DNA of 21,469 nt from positions 1-21,469 of IMG/VR virus record IMGVR_UViG_3300027777_000178. The stretch is one strand, 5' to 3'. The position numbers were made by a program, and so were the translations under genes. Shown here piece after piece: positions 7,004 to 13,745 of this stretch. The notes beneath the pieces are model-generated. The model was not told the DNA's origin. It saw only the letters and a program-made list of their open reading frames with translations, and searched no databases. The stretch is from a virus. Position 1 is the first letter of the stretch, and each line of letters starts with the position of its first letter.

Positions 7004-8179
7004 ATGAGTTTCATCGCAGCCAGCAACTTCGTCAGCGTCTCGGTTTCTTCTCCGCCCACTGGTCTCCAGCAGTATGCGGTGAACAACCTCGCCATTTTCA
7101 CCAACGAAACGCCCACCAGCCTTACCCCGCCCACCTTCGCCGCTCCAGGCATCTACCTCAGTCCAGCCGACGTGCTCGCTGATTGGGGTAGCGGCTCCGA
7201 GGTCTACGCGATGGCAAATCTGGTCTTCGCTCAGTCGCCCAACATCCTCGATGGTGGCGGCTCGCTCATCATCGTCCCTCTTCCCGTCAGCGGAACCAAC
7301 TCGACGCTCGCTGAAGCTATCCCAAATGCCCTCTTGATTAACTTCTTTGGTGGGGCTCTCTGGGCTGGCATCACTCCTGACGACGCAGCCATTCTCGCAG
7401 CCGCCACGGCGTGCGAATCCATTCGCGTCAAGTTGTTCGCCAGCTCCTACCTTTACGCCTCGGTGGCGGGCTTCTTCACTACGATCAAGGCAGCGTCTGA
7501 AATCCACACCCGCTGCCTGCTGTGCATGACCGCACAAGGCGCAGAAGTCTCCGCCTCCGCCAAGTCGGCCCGCCTCATGGCTGCGGCTTACGCTGGGCGG
7601 GCGCTTTCGGTCAACTTCGATGGCGCGAACACGACCGCCACGATGCACTTGAAAGTCCTCACGGGCATCAACCCCGATGTAGGCATCACCCAGACGATCC
7701 TCAATGCCTGCAAAACCGCCGGCGTGGACGTGTATCCTTCGGTCGGTGGCGGGGCGCAGTACGTCGGCAAGGTCTACAGCACTGGCGGCAACGAGTATTT
7801 CGACAACGTCTACAACCTCGATTGGCTCGTGTTTGCGCTCCAAGTCGCCGGCTTCAATGCTCTGGCTACCACCAGCACCAAGCTGCCCCAGACCGAGCCG
7901 GGAATGGCTATCTTGAAGGGTGCCTACATCAACGTCCTCCAACAGGCTATTGGCAACGGGTTCGTCGCTCCCGGCACCTGGAACTCGCCCGAGCTGTTTG
8001 GTAACCCTGCCGACCTCCGACGCAACATCCTCAATCAGGGCTACTACATTTACAGCCAACCCGTGAACCAGCAGTCGCAAGCCACCCGCGAAGCTCGGGA
8101 AGCCCCTATCGTTCGTATCGCCATCAAATACGCCGGTGCGATCCAAAGCAGCGACGTGATCGTTTCGGTCAACAAGTAA
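7004..8179 (+). CDS. Contractile tail sheath protein (DUF3383 family)
   Basis: A 391-residue sheath subunit. The N-terminal segment runs FVSVSVSSPPTGLQQYAVNNLAIFTNE, followed by LSPADVLADWGSGSEVYAMANLVFAQSPN, which is the classic DUF3383 signature ('y.s...V..dfg..s.ey..A...F.Q.P.P'). Further along are GALWAGITPDDAAILAAAT, the domain where the protein packs around the tube, and a C-terminal block GYYIYSQPVNQQSQATREAREAPIVRIAIKYAGAIQSSDVIVSVNK. The Gln-rich 'QS.A.R..R..P.i.ia.k.aGAih.v.v.i.vn' ending is strongly conserved in the family. Subunits stack around the tube and contract to drive it through the cell envelope. The gene lies just before the tube gene as in other simple myophages. No Shine-Dalgarno motif precedes the ATG (context ACGCGCC). 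Confidence 0.92.
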   Translation: MSFIAASNFVSVSVSSPPTGLQQYAVNNLAIFTNETPTSLTPPTFAAPGIYLSPADVLADWGSGSEVYAMANLVFAQSPNILDGGGSLIIVPLPVSGTNSTLAEAIPNALLINFFGGALWAGITPDDAAILAAATACESIRVKLFASSYLYASVAGFFTTIKAASEIHTRCLLCMTAQGAEVSASAKSARLMAAAYAGRALSVNFDGANTTATMHLKVLTGINPDVGITQTILNACKTAGVDVYPSVGGGAQYVGKVYSTGGNEYFDNVYNLDWLVFALQVAGFNALATTSTKLPQTEPGMAILKGAYINVLQQAIGNGFVAPGTWNSPELFGNPADLRRNILNQGYYIYSQPVNQQSQATREAREAPIVRIAIKYAGAIQSSDVIVSVNK

Positions 8180-8191
8180 CCAATCACTCCC

Positions 8192-8647
8192 ATGCCCACC
8201 GTCTCACTTACTGGTCAAGACACCCTCGTCATCGGCGGCATCGTCCTAAGCGACGTTGCCGATGGTGATTGGTTTACGGTCACCTACGACAACGATCTCG
8301 CCAACTTAAAGCGAGGCAAGAACGGCAACTCGATCTTCGCTGAGAACTCGATGGGCCTGGTTGGCTCCGCCGTGCTGCGCTTGATCCGCGCCAGCAATGA
8401 CGACAAGTCCATCGACGCATTGCTCCAGCAGCAACTGCAAGACTTCTCCTCTTTCGTCCTCCTCGAAGGTCAAGCCACGAAGCGGGCCGGCGACGGTCAA
8501 GGCAACGTGACCAGCGACACGTACAAGATGCAAGGTGGTATCTTCAAACGCATGGTGGACGCTAAGTCCAATGCGGAAGGCGACACAGAACAAAGCGTAT
8601 CCATCTATCGGTTCGAGTTTGCGAACGTGGGTCGTCAGGTGTTCTAA
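8192..8647 (+). CDS. Tail tube protein (DUF3277/KPP10-structural-protein type)
   Basis: A 151-residue tube subunit. Family-like features are an early strand (TLVIGGIVLSDVADGDWFTVTYDNDLA), then KRGKNGNSIFAENSMG. These are followed by a helix with ASNDDKSIDALLQQQLQDF and a C-terminal strand series SIYRFEFANVGRQVF. The sequence 'l.Dfadgd.v.i.y.nd......G.dG......n....a.v.l.l...S.nd..l' matches the DUF3277 tube family. Subunits form the inner tube through which DNA passes and which sits inside the sheath encoded just upstream. The gene follows the sheath stop by 12 bases and is followed by a 106-base gap with a strong inverted repeat, so its transcript may be handled differently from the downstream low-abundance genes. 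Confidence 0.88.
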   Translation: MPTVSLTGQDTLVIGGIVLSDVADGDWFTVTYDNDLANLKRGKNGNSIFAENSMGLVGSAVLRLIRASNDDKSIDALLQQQLQDFSSFVLLEGQATKRAGDGQGNVTSDTYKMQGGIFKRMVDAKSNAEGDTEQSVSIYRFEFANVGRQVF

Positions 8648-8653
8648 TCAACT

Positions 8654-8733
8654 GACACCGAGCAAGCAGAGGAGACGTTACTAGGGGTCACGAATCCTCA
8701 CACCGTTCACCAACAGCGGTCTTGCTCGGTGTC
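8654..8733 (+). promoter_or_regulatory. 13-bp perfect inverted repeat with nested stems in the tube-chaperone gap
   Basis: Arms GACACCGAGCAAG (8654-8666) and CTTGCTCGGTGTC (8721-8733) are exact reverse complements, separated by 54 bases. Inside the loop two smaller stems are possible: GAGGA (8669-8673) with TCCTC (8695-8699), and ACCG (8702-8705) with CGGT (8717-8720). Together they give a three-way-junction-like RNA. No U-run follows the right arm, so it is not a standard intrinsic terminator. It occupies most of the largest intergenic space in the window, at the boundary between the abundant tube protein and the scarce chaperone. A role in RNA processing, stability or translation control is inference. 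Confidence 0.7.
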
Positions 8734-8753
8734 TCTCGGACCCCGACCAATCT

Positions 8754-9170
8754 ATGCAAGACCCCATCACACTCAAGAGCGGCTCGATCTTGGAAATCGG
8801 GATCGCTCCTTTCAGCACCGGGACTCGTCTGATGAAGACGATTGCCCGCGAACTCGCGTCGGTGAAATTCGACCTCGATGCGACCAACTTGTCCAACCTC
8901 TCGGGGCAGGACATTAACGTCATCAAGAATGCCATCTTCCAGCTCGTGCAATCCGAGACTGTCGAGACGGCAGTCTTGGAATGCGCCAAGCGTTGCCTCT
9001 ATAACGGAGAGAAAATCACACCGCAGACTTTCGAGCCCGAAGACGCTCGACAGGATTACCTGCCTGTAGTGTGGGAGGTGGTGCGGGCAAACCTTTCCCC
9101 TTTTTTCAAAAGCCTCGGCTTGTCGTCGTCGACAAACGAAAAGCTGACGTCCGACGACCAGAAATCCTAG
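8754..9170 (+). CDS. Tail assembly chaperone, short (G-type) product
   Basis: A 138-residue protein in the position of the phage tail assembly chaperones, between the tube and the tape measure genes. It has a beta-type N-terminal part (DPITLKSGSILEIGIAPFSTGTRLMKTIARELA) and a helical middle (GQDINVIKNAIFQLVQSETVETAVLECAKR). Next comes ITPQTFEPEDARQDYLPVVWEVVRANLSPFF, a layout like the Mu gp41 type of chaperone ('F.d.e.r.dy..v..eV...nl.pFf'). It would hold the tape measure during tail-tube assembly and be absent from virions. A slippery heptamer near residues 116-118 allows a longer fused product. The short form ends in a Ser/Lys-rich tail. The ATG has no Shine-Dalgarno motif. Confidence 0.82.
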   Translation: MQDPITLKSGSILEIGIAPFSTGTRLMKTIARELASVKFDLDATNLSNLSGQDINVIKNAIFQLVQSETVETAVLECAKRCLYNGEKITPQTFEPEDARQDYLPVVWEVVRANLSPFFKSLGLSSSTNEKLTSDDQKS

Positions 9171-9343
9171 TAACAATGGATCCGGCCAAACTCATGTCCT
9201 TGCGGCTTGCCCGCGAAGGCTTCGGTGGTGGAGACCCCGAACGCATCATGTCCATGCCCACTGACGTCGTCTTCGACACCTGGGAGTTTATGAACTTCCA
9301 AAACGAATACGAAGAAACGGCGCACGAGTTGAATCGTTCCTGA
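8754..9343 (+). CDS. Tail assembly chaperone, frameshifted fusion (GT-type) product
   Basis: A predicted 196-residue product made by a -1 ribosomal frameshift: 118 residues in the first frame up to 9107, then base 9107 is read again and 78 residues follow in the overlapping frame. The second part reads QKPRLVVVDKRK, crosses the normal stop region and includes MDPAKLMSLRLAREGFGG, then DTWEFMNFQNEYEETAHELNRS. Its stop lies 2 bases before the tape measure ATG. G/GT frameshift pairs are a conserved device of tailed phages, and the gene order here is exactly that of G-T-tape measure. The second frame has only one internal ATG (9176) that could give a 55-residue protein on its own, with no Shine-Dalgarno motif, so the fusion is the better model. 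Confidence 0.75.
9101..9107 (+). promoter_or_regulatory. Slippery heptamer T TTT TTC for -1 frameshifting
   Basis: In the chaperone frame the codons are CCT TTT TTC, giving the heptamer T TTT TTC, which fits the X-XXY-YYZ rule. After a one-base slip both tRNAs pair with TTT. The overlapping -1 frame is open from 9071 to 9343. About 14 bases downstream a possible stem can form (see 9122-9158). Confidence 0.75.
9122..9158 (+). promoter_or_regulatory. Possible stem downstream of the frameshift site
   Basis: GTCGTCG (9122-9128, or the same heptamer shifted by three at 9125-9131) is the exact reverse complement of CGACGAC (9152-9158), giving a 7-bp stem with a loop of 20-23 bases. It starts 14-17 bases after the heptamer, longer than the usual 5-9, so its part in frameshifting is uncertain. 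The repetitive GTC triplets could produce this match by chance. Confidence 0.35.
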
Positions 9344-9345
9344 CC

Positions 9346-10524
9346 ATGCAAATCGCTGAACTTTTCGTAGCCCTCGGGTTTACAATCGACAACCCACAAG
9401 CCATTGCGTCTTTGGAGTCGTCGTTGACCAACATGGCTGCGCAAGCTCGTGACTTGCTGGCATACATGACAGGTCTTCAAGGGATGCGGCTTCCTCGTCC
9501 CCCTCGCGGCGGCGGCGGAGGCGGCGGAGGCGGAGGCGGCGGCGGCGGCTACGGACAGTTTAACCGCATGATGGGTAATCCGGCTCCGGTCCCCGGCAAC
9601 CCCGCCTTTGTTGGGCCTTTGGCCCCTATGGCTCCAACCCAAGCTGGCGGCACGGCGATGGCTCTAAGTCTGAGGCAATTTGTCACTTTTGCTCGGCAGT
9701 TAGTCGGGTTTGGATCCCTTGCCTTGATCCTCAAGAAACTGATTTCGGGGCTTATTGATCTGGCCAAGAGTGCTTTCAAAGCAAGCTTCGCCACCGACAA
9801 ATACAGCAAACAAACGGACCTCTCATTAACCGAGCTGGAGCGTTGGAAAATTGCCGCAGCCAAATCAAACGTATCTCAAGAAGAGATACAATCGAATCTA
9901 GCAGCACTTGCTGAACAATCCTTTGGCCTTCTTCGTGGAGAGAAACTCGCCGCAGCTTCGGTCGCGGCCCCCTACGGAATCGACCTCTACGCCTCGGCGG
10001 ATAAGATCCTCCAGAAGTTTGGCCAAGTAGCCCAGACGCTCTCGCTAGTCGAAGCGCAATGGCTCGGAAAGAACATCGGCATCTCGCCCGACGTGGCTTA
10101 CATGATGCGGGAAAACCGGGGCATCTTACCAGGAGTCCCTGCGGGCCAGCCGTTGACCAATGAGCAATTAAAAGTCACTCAAGCTGCCACAGCGGCTTTC
10201 AACGAACTGGGCGTAGACTACGACGCCTTAACCAAGAAAATAATCGCGGGGTCTTCTTCCTTCCTTGCTTGGTTCGCTTCAAGCAACGCTGATCTGATTC
10301 GGTCAACCATGACGCAGAGTCCTTCGTCCCAAGCCTACCAAGACTTGTTTGGCGGGGGCTTTAAGTACCGGACGCAGTCCCCTTCCGGTGGCACCATCAA
10401 CAACACGAATAACATCAACATTGATGGCTCAAAAAGCCCAGCGGCTACCGGGAAAGAAGTGCAGCGGGCGCTTACTCCCACCATGTTCCAGACTCCGAAC
10501 TTCATGCTCAATCAAGAATACTGA
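9346..10524 (+). CDS. Tape measure protein (short)
   Basis: A 392-residue protein in the tape measure position, after the chaperones and before the baseplate genes. The N-terminus (MQIAELFVALGFTIDN) is typical of tape measure starts in simple myophages ('l..l.v.lgfd.dd.s.k.le'). Residues 55-68 are 14 consecutive glycines. A hydrophobic segment at about 112-142 (FVTFARQLVGFGSLALILKK and on) could be the membrane-active part. The rest is helical, with a late GGTINNTNNINIDGS segment before the C-terminus, as seen in other tape measures. At the usual rule of about 1.5 angstrom per residue it would set a tail of roughly 55-60 nm. The stop overlaps the next ATG by one base (TGATG). Confidence 0.82.
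   Translation: MQIAELFVALGFTIDNPQAIASLESSLTNMAAQARDLLAYMTGLQGMRLPRPPRGGGGGGGGGGGGGGYGQFNRMMGNPAPVPGNPAFVGPLAPMAPTQAGGTAMALSLRQFVTFARQLVGFGSLALILKKLISGLIDLAKSAFKASFATDKYSKQTDLSLTELERWKIAAAKSNVSQEEIQSNLAALAEQSFGLLRGEKLAAASVAAPYGIDLYASADKILQKFGQVAQTLSLVEAQWLGKNIGISPDVAYMMRENRGILPGVPAGQPLTNEQLKVTQAATAAFNELGVDYDALTKKIIAGSSSFLAWFASSNADLIRSTMTQSPSSQAYQDLFGGGFKYRTQSPSGGTINNTNNINIDGSKSPAATGKEVQRALTPTMFQTPNFMLNQEY
9508..9549 (+). repeat. GGN triplet tract coding for 14 glycines
   Basis: Fourteen GGC/GGA codons in a row within the tape measure gene. The mix of GGC and GGA means it is not a pure triplet repeat, but slippage could add or remove glycines without breaking the frame. It separates the N-terminal segment (1-54) from the hydrophobic region and probably forms a flexible hinge. 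Confidence 0.95.
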
Positions 10525-11375
10525 TGAACTTAGTCCCAACAGACTCCGTCAGCATCTACGAGCAGCTCTCCACTCTGGCGAATCGGAACCGACGCCTCGC
10601 GCTGGTGAGGCCCAACAACCCCCCATCGGGCATTGCCGGCTTCTTGCTAGACATCGTGGAGGACGACGGCTCGGATTTGGAAAGCGACATCACCGATCAC
10701 TACGTCGAGGATAACACCGCCGTGCAGGATCATATCGCCCTGCGCCCCGAGACAATCACCGTCTCTGGTCGGGTAGCTGAATTGGTGCGGGCAGTCCCCG
10801 TTGCCCAACCAATAACTCCGGTAACCAACCCTCTCCCGCTCATTCCTGACCTGATGCCGACCTTGGCCCCAGGCTCTCAGGAACGTGAGGCGGCGGAGTT
10901 GCTTGCTCAGACTGAGGGAGATGCCGTGATTGGTTTTTCTGAAAGCCTCTACGGGTTCTACCAGAGCAACGCCCGCCAGCAACCGGGGCAAACTAAGCAG
11001 AGCTACATCTACGGTTACTTTTATCAACTCTGGAAAGGTCGGCAGCTTTTCTCGGTTGAGACCCCGTGGGGGATTTTCGAGAACATGGCGATCCTCAGTG
11101 CCTCGGTGAAGCAGGGGGCGGAAAGCCGCTCCGTCTCGGAGTTCTCCCTCACGTTTAAGAAAATCCGTGTGGCCCAGACGATCAATGCCGTGCCGGGGTT
11201 GTTGGCTCAACGATCTGTGTTTGACCAGTCAGTGGCCAACAATACGAACTTCTTGGCGGGGCGATCCGCCTTTGAATGGTCAGCCCCATCCAACAACGGC
11301 TTGGCGGGGCAGACACCCATGACGGCTGCGGAGACCCTGCAATTCAACGGGCGGATTAACCCGACACGTCTATGA
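10524..11375 (+). CDS. Baseplate/tail-tube initiator protein (Dit-like)
   Basis: A 283-residue protein directly after the tape measure. Residues about 33-88 (GIAGFLLDIVEDDGSDLES, then DITDHYVEDNTAVQDHIALRPETITVSG) carry a motif that I know from baseplate proteins of simple myophages: an acidic strand, 'dITdHyvEDNtavQDHial.Pe.iTv.G'. Later comes GRQLFSVETPWGIFENMAILSASVKQGAESRSVSEFSLTFKKIRVA, a strand pair as in Dit-like and other tube-derived initiator proteins. It should form the ring joining the tube to the hub. A Pro-rich linker lies at about residues 92-116. The exact family name is inferred from motif memory and gene order. It overlaps its neighbours on both sides (TGATG and ATGA). Confidence 0.7.
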   Translation: MNLVPTDSVSIYEQLSTLANRNRRLALVRPNNPPSGIAGFLLDIVEDDGSDLESDITDHYVEDNTAVQDHIALRPETITVSGRVAELVRAVPVAQPITPVTNPLPLIPDLMPTLAPGSQEREAAELLAQTEGDAVIGFSESLYGFYQSNARQQPGQTKQSYIYGYFYQLWKGRQLFSVETPWGIFENMAILSASVKQGAESRSVSEFSLTFKKIRVAQTINAVPGLLAQRSVFDQSVANNTNFLAGRSAFEWSAPSNNGLAGQTPMTAAETLQFNGRINPTRL

Positions 11376-11716
11376 TAAACGTAACTGGGCTGACCTCCCA
11401 ACCCAAGCAGTCATTCTTCCTCACGTTAAGCGACGGGTCTTTTGTGTCAGTCTATATTGAATACCGCCCGCAACAGCTTGGGTGGTTTGCCAATTTCTCG
11501 TGGGGGACTTGGATCGTCTCAGGGATGCGCCTCTGTGCCGCCCCCAACATCCTGCGCCAATGGAGCAATCGTATCCCTTTCGGCCTATCTTTGCTGACCA
11601 CGGACAACAACGAACCTTTGCACTTGGATAACTTCTCCAGCGGATACGCCAAGTTCGTCCTCCTCAACGCCGATCAAGTAGCCCAAGTAAACGCCTTGGC
11701 CTATTCGGGAAACTGA
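11372..11716 (+). CDS. Baseplate plug protein (Pam3 gp18-like)
   Basis: A 114-residue protein resembling the phage baseplate plug family. Visible pattern: SFFLTLSDGSFVSVYIEYRPQQLGWFANFSWG, GMRLCAAPNILRQWSNRIPFGLSLLTTDNNEP, then DNFSSGYAKFVLLNADQVAQVN. The aromatic strand 'yrpqqlGWFanfsW', the 'GmrL...pN.LRq..n.iPFGl' block and the final 'LLnadqV..vN' are characteristic. In simple myophages this protein seals the tube lumen near the baseplate. The ATG overlaps the previous stop (ATGA) and the stop is one base before the next GTG. Confidence 0.75.
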   Translation: MINVTGLTSQPKQSFFLTLSDGSFVSVYIEYRPQQLGWFANFSWGTWIVSGMRLCAAPNILRQWSNRIPFGLSLLTTDNNEPLHLDNFSSGYAKFVLLNADQVAQVNALAYSGN

Positions 11717-11717
11717 C

Positions 11718-12638
11718 GTGGTTAAATTCAATCGAGTTTATTCGCTGCGGGTCGAAGTCGAGGATGGCACCAGCGCCGACCTCCCCATCGCTCAACGGGC
11801 AAACAAGAACGTCGAAGTGGCGCTGCCCTATACGGTCGAATTTCACATTACTCGGCAGGCTCTGGGCTCGTCTCAGACGGGGACATTTCGGGTGTTTAAT
11901 CTCCCCGAGGCTATCCGCAACTCGGTGCAAAAGGATCTGTCCCAGATGCGGCAGCTTCGCGCCATTCAATTTCGCTGCGGCTACGCCCCTAATTCGGACA
12001 TTGATCCCCCGCTGGTATTCAACGGGACGGTACTGACGGCTTTTAGCTTCCGTGAGAAGACCGACTGGGTTACCGAAATTGAGGCTTTCGATGGGGGCTG
12101 GCAAATGGCTAACGCAAATAAGGTGTCCCTGTCTTTGTCGCCGGGAGCCTCGGCGTCTTCAGTTATTTCTCAACTCGCAACGCAACTTTTATTTACTCAG
12201 TCCTCCCCGATCATCGGTAGTTTCCCCACTAAAAATAAGCGTGGTGAAGTGTTGTTTGGGAATGCTTGGACGCTTCTTCAGCAGAAAGCAAACGGCCTGG
12301 CATTCATCGACAACGGTCAGGTTAAAGCTCTGAACTATTACGAAGTATTTATCGGGCAAATACCCGTGCTCTCCGCTGACAGCGGGCTACTGGGGAGCCC
12401 CAAGAGGACGCAAACTTCGCTGGAGTTCGATATGCTGTTTGAACCGAGGCTCAGTGTCGGTCAGATTGTAGAAGTGAAAAGCTCTTCCAACACCCAATTC
12501 AACCGCCCTTGGAAAGTCTTGGGCTTTGAACATCGAGGCACCGTGTCACCAGTGGTAAGCGGAGACTGTCTCACCAGTGTTCGCCTATGGCTTACTGACA
12601 AGCAACTCACTATCGTCCCAGGTCTCGCTGCCGTATGA
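11718..12638 (+). CDS. Baseplate hub protein
   Basis: A 306-residue protein with the layout of the minimal-myophage hub, a relative of T4 gp27 and P2 gpD. After an N-terminal VKFNRVYSLRVEVEDG comes LPYTVEFHITRQALGSSQTGTFRVFNLPEAIRNSVQKD, then FNGTVLTAFSFREKTDWVTEIEAFDGG, and near the C-terminus LFEPRLSVGQIVEVKSS and NRPWKVLGFEHRGTVSP. The 'f.V.NLp...rn.iykD', 'G.i..a.s.r...dwvt.iea.DG' and 'llnPrl.vGq.v.v' patterns are those of hub proteins. It joins the spike encoded next to the tube. The start is GTG, one base after the previous stop, without a Shine-Dalgarno motif. Confidence 0.8.
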   Translation: MVKFNRVYSLRVEVEDGTSADLPIAQRANKNVEVALPYTVEFHITRQALGSSQTGTFRVFNLPEAIRNSVQKDLSQMRQLRAIQFRCGYAPNSDIDPPLVFNGTVLTAFSFREKTDWVTEIEAFDGGWQMANANKVSLSLSPGASASSVISQLATQLLFTQSSPIIGSFPTKNKRGEVLFGNAWTLLQQKANGLAFIDNGQVKALNYYEVFIGQIPVLSADSGLLGSPKRTQTSLEFDMLFEPRLSVGQIVEVKSSSNTQFNRPWKVLGFEHRGTVSPVVSGDCLTSVRLWLTDKQLTIVPGLAAV

Positions 12639-13375
12639 GCGATCTAATCGTATCTCCCGTTCCGCCTGATCTGCGCACCGTTCTGGACAATCTGAAGGCG
12701 GACATCCTTTACAATCTCAACTGCCACCAGCTTGGGGTCATTGAATCTTTCGACGCAGCAAAGCAGACGGCATCTATCCAGCTATCCGTGTTGCGGGTCG
12801 TCGGGAATGAAGAGATCCCGTATCCTCTCCTCACTGACTGCCCCATCATGTTTCCTGCTGCCGGGGGAGCCTACATGACCTTCCCCGTAGTCCGAGGAGA
12901 CCCCTGCCTCGTGCTTTTCAACGACAGGGACATCGACAACTGGTTTACCACGGGCAACGTCGTAGCTCCGAATACTTCCCGAGCGCACAGCTTGAGCGAC
13001 GGCATAGCCATCCTTGGTATCCGCAGCTTGGCTAATCCTCCGACCTACACAGCCAACGACGCTGTGGTACTTGCCTTGGGCGGGGCTTCAGTGTCTATCA
13101 CCACCGCAGGAGTCGTCAGGATGACCAAGGGATCGGGATATGTAGAAGTCAGTGCAGCGGGTGTGCCCAAGCTACATGGCTCCAACGGAGCGGAAGTAAT
13201 CGCTGACAACAAGGTGGCAATACTTGCCAACTCAGCTTCGTTAAGAACTGGGATGGAGCAACTGTGTGACGTGCTGACGAATTTCAAGGACACTGCTGGT
13301 CACACGCCAAACGCCGCAACTCTCGTCAACATCGCAGCGATGAAGCTGTATTTCCAAACCCTCCTCTCTTCCTAA
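12635..13375 (+). CDS. Baseplate spike protein with gp138 N-terminal OB domain
   Basis: A 246-residue central spike. Residues 29-130 match the gp138 N-terminal domain: NCHQLGVIESFDAAKQTASIQL, PYPLLTDCPIMFP, GAYMTFPVVRGDPCLVLFNDRDIDNWF, and AHSLSDGIAILGIR, with the 'GD.clv.F.dRdiD.W' core and the closing 'H.lsDg.a..G'. This OB-fold is the base of the membrane-piercing needle. Residues 140-200 are a short beta-helix-type stretch (VSITTAGVVRMTKGSG, YVEVSAAGVPKLHGSN, AEVIADNKVAI), and residues 203-246 are helical, which is unusual as a tip and may fold back or bind the hub. It overlaps the hub stop by 4 bases (ATGA). Confidence 0.87.
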   Translation: MSDLIVSPVPPDLRTVLDNLKADILYNLNCHQLGVIESFDAAKQTASIQLSVLRVVGNEEIPYPLLTDCPIMFPAAGGAYMTFPVVRGDPCLVLFNDRDIDNWFTTGNVVAPNTSRAHSLSDGIAILGIRSLANPPTYTANDAVVLALGGASVSITTAGVVRMTKGSGYVEVSAAGVPKLHGSNGAEVIADNKVAILANSASLRTGMEQLCDVLTNFKDTAGHTPNAATLVNIAAMKLYFQTLLSS

Positions 13376-13376
13376 T

Positions 13377-13745
13377 ATGCCACAACCATTTCGAGGAATC
13401 ACCGCTGTGAACGACTGGACTTTTGGCAAAGGTCGCAACTCCTACTTCACCAAGCAGCAAGCCATCTCGGCAGACATCAAGACGTCGCTCCTGTTTTTCT
13501 TGAATGACTGCTTTTTCGCCATGTCCACGGGCATCGACTGGTGGAACTTGCTCGCCTCCAAGGGTGAGTTAGCCAAGCAAAACATCTTGCTCCAAGCCCG
13601 CCAAACGATCATTCAGCGGGAAGGCGTGGTCCGTATCAATTCTGTCGATGCCTTGGTTGATTCGGCACAACGCCGACTCACGCTCAAGTTTAACATCGAC
13701 ACAATTTACAGCCGCAACGTCTCAGATTTTGTCCAACTCCCATGA
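13377..13745 (+). CDS. Baseplate wedge protein, gp25-like
   Basis: A 122-residue gp25-like protein. The N-terminal segment NDWTFGKGRNSYFTKQQAISADIKTSLLFFLNDCFFAMSTGIDWWNLL and the C-terminal VVRINSVDALVDSAQRRLTLKFNIDTIYSRNV follow the phage form of the family. The hallmark is 'DW.fGkG...y....AI...IkTrLl.flnDcFFa...GIDW.nll', followed by a 'v..v.sv......R.lt..f.i.tiys' strand pair. It forms the conserved inner wedge core that links sheath and hub. It lies directly before the J gene, the usual order, with an ATGA overlap. Confidence 0.88.
   Translation: MPQPFRGITAVNDWTFGKGRNSYFTKQQAISADIKTSLLFFLNDCFFAMSTGIDWWNLLASKGELAKQNILLQARQTIIQREGVVRINSVDALVDSAQRRLTLKFNIDTIYSRNVSDFVQLP

Noticed and set aside
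6986-8146. Long open frame of 386 codons on the - strand opposite the sheath gene
   Set aside because: It mirrors the codon pattern of the sheath gene, its protein resembles nothing I recognise, and it lies in an operon where every other gene is on the + strand. The same holds for the - strand frames at 3874-4566 and 18997-19602.
8654-8740. Rho-independent terminator at the inverted repeat
   Set aside because: The loop is 54 bases and no U-run follows the right arm.
9176-9343. Independent 55-residue gene after the chaperone
   Set aside because: No Shine-Dalgarno motif, and the same frame runs back to a well-placed slippery site; the frameshift fusion explains it better, though both could be made.
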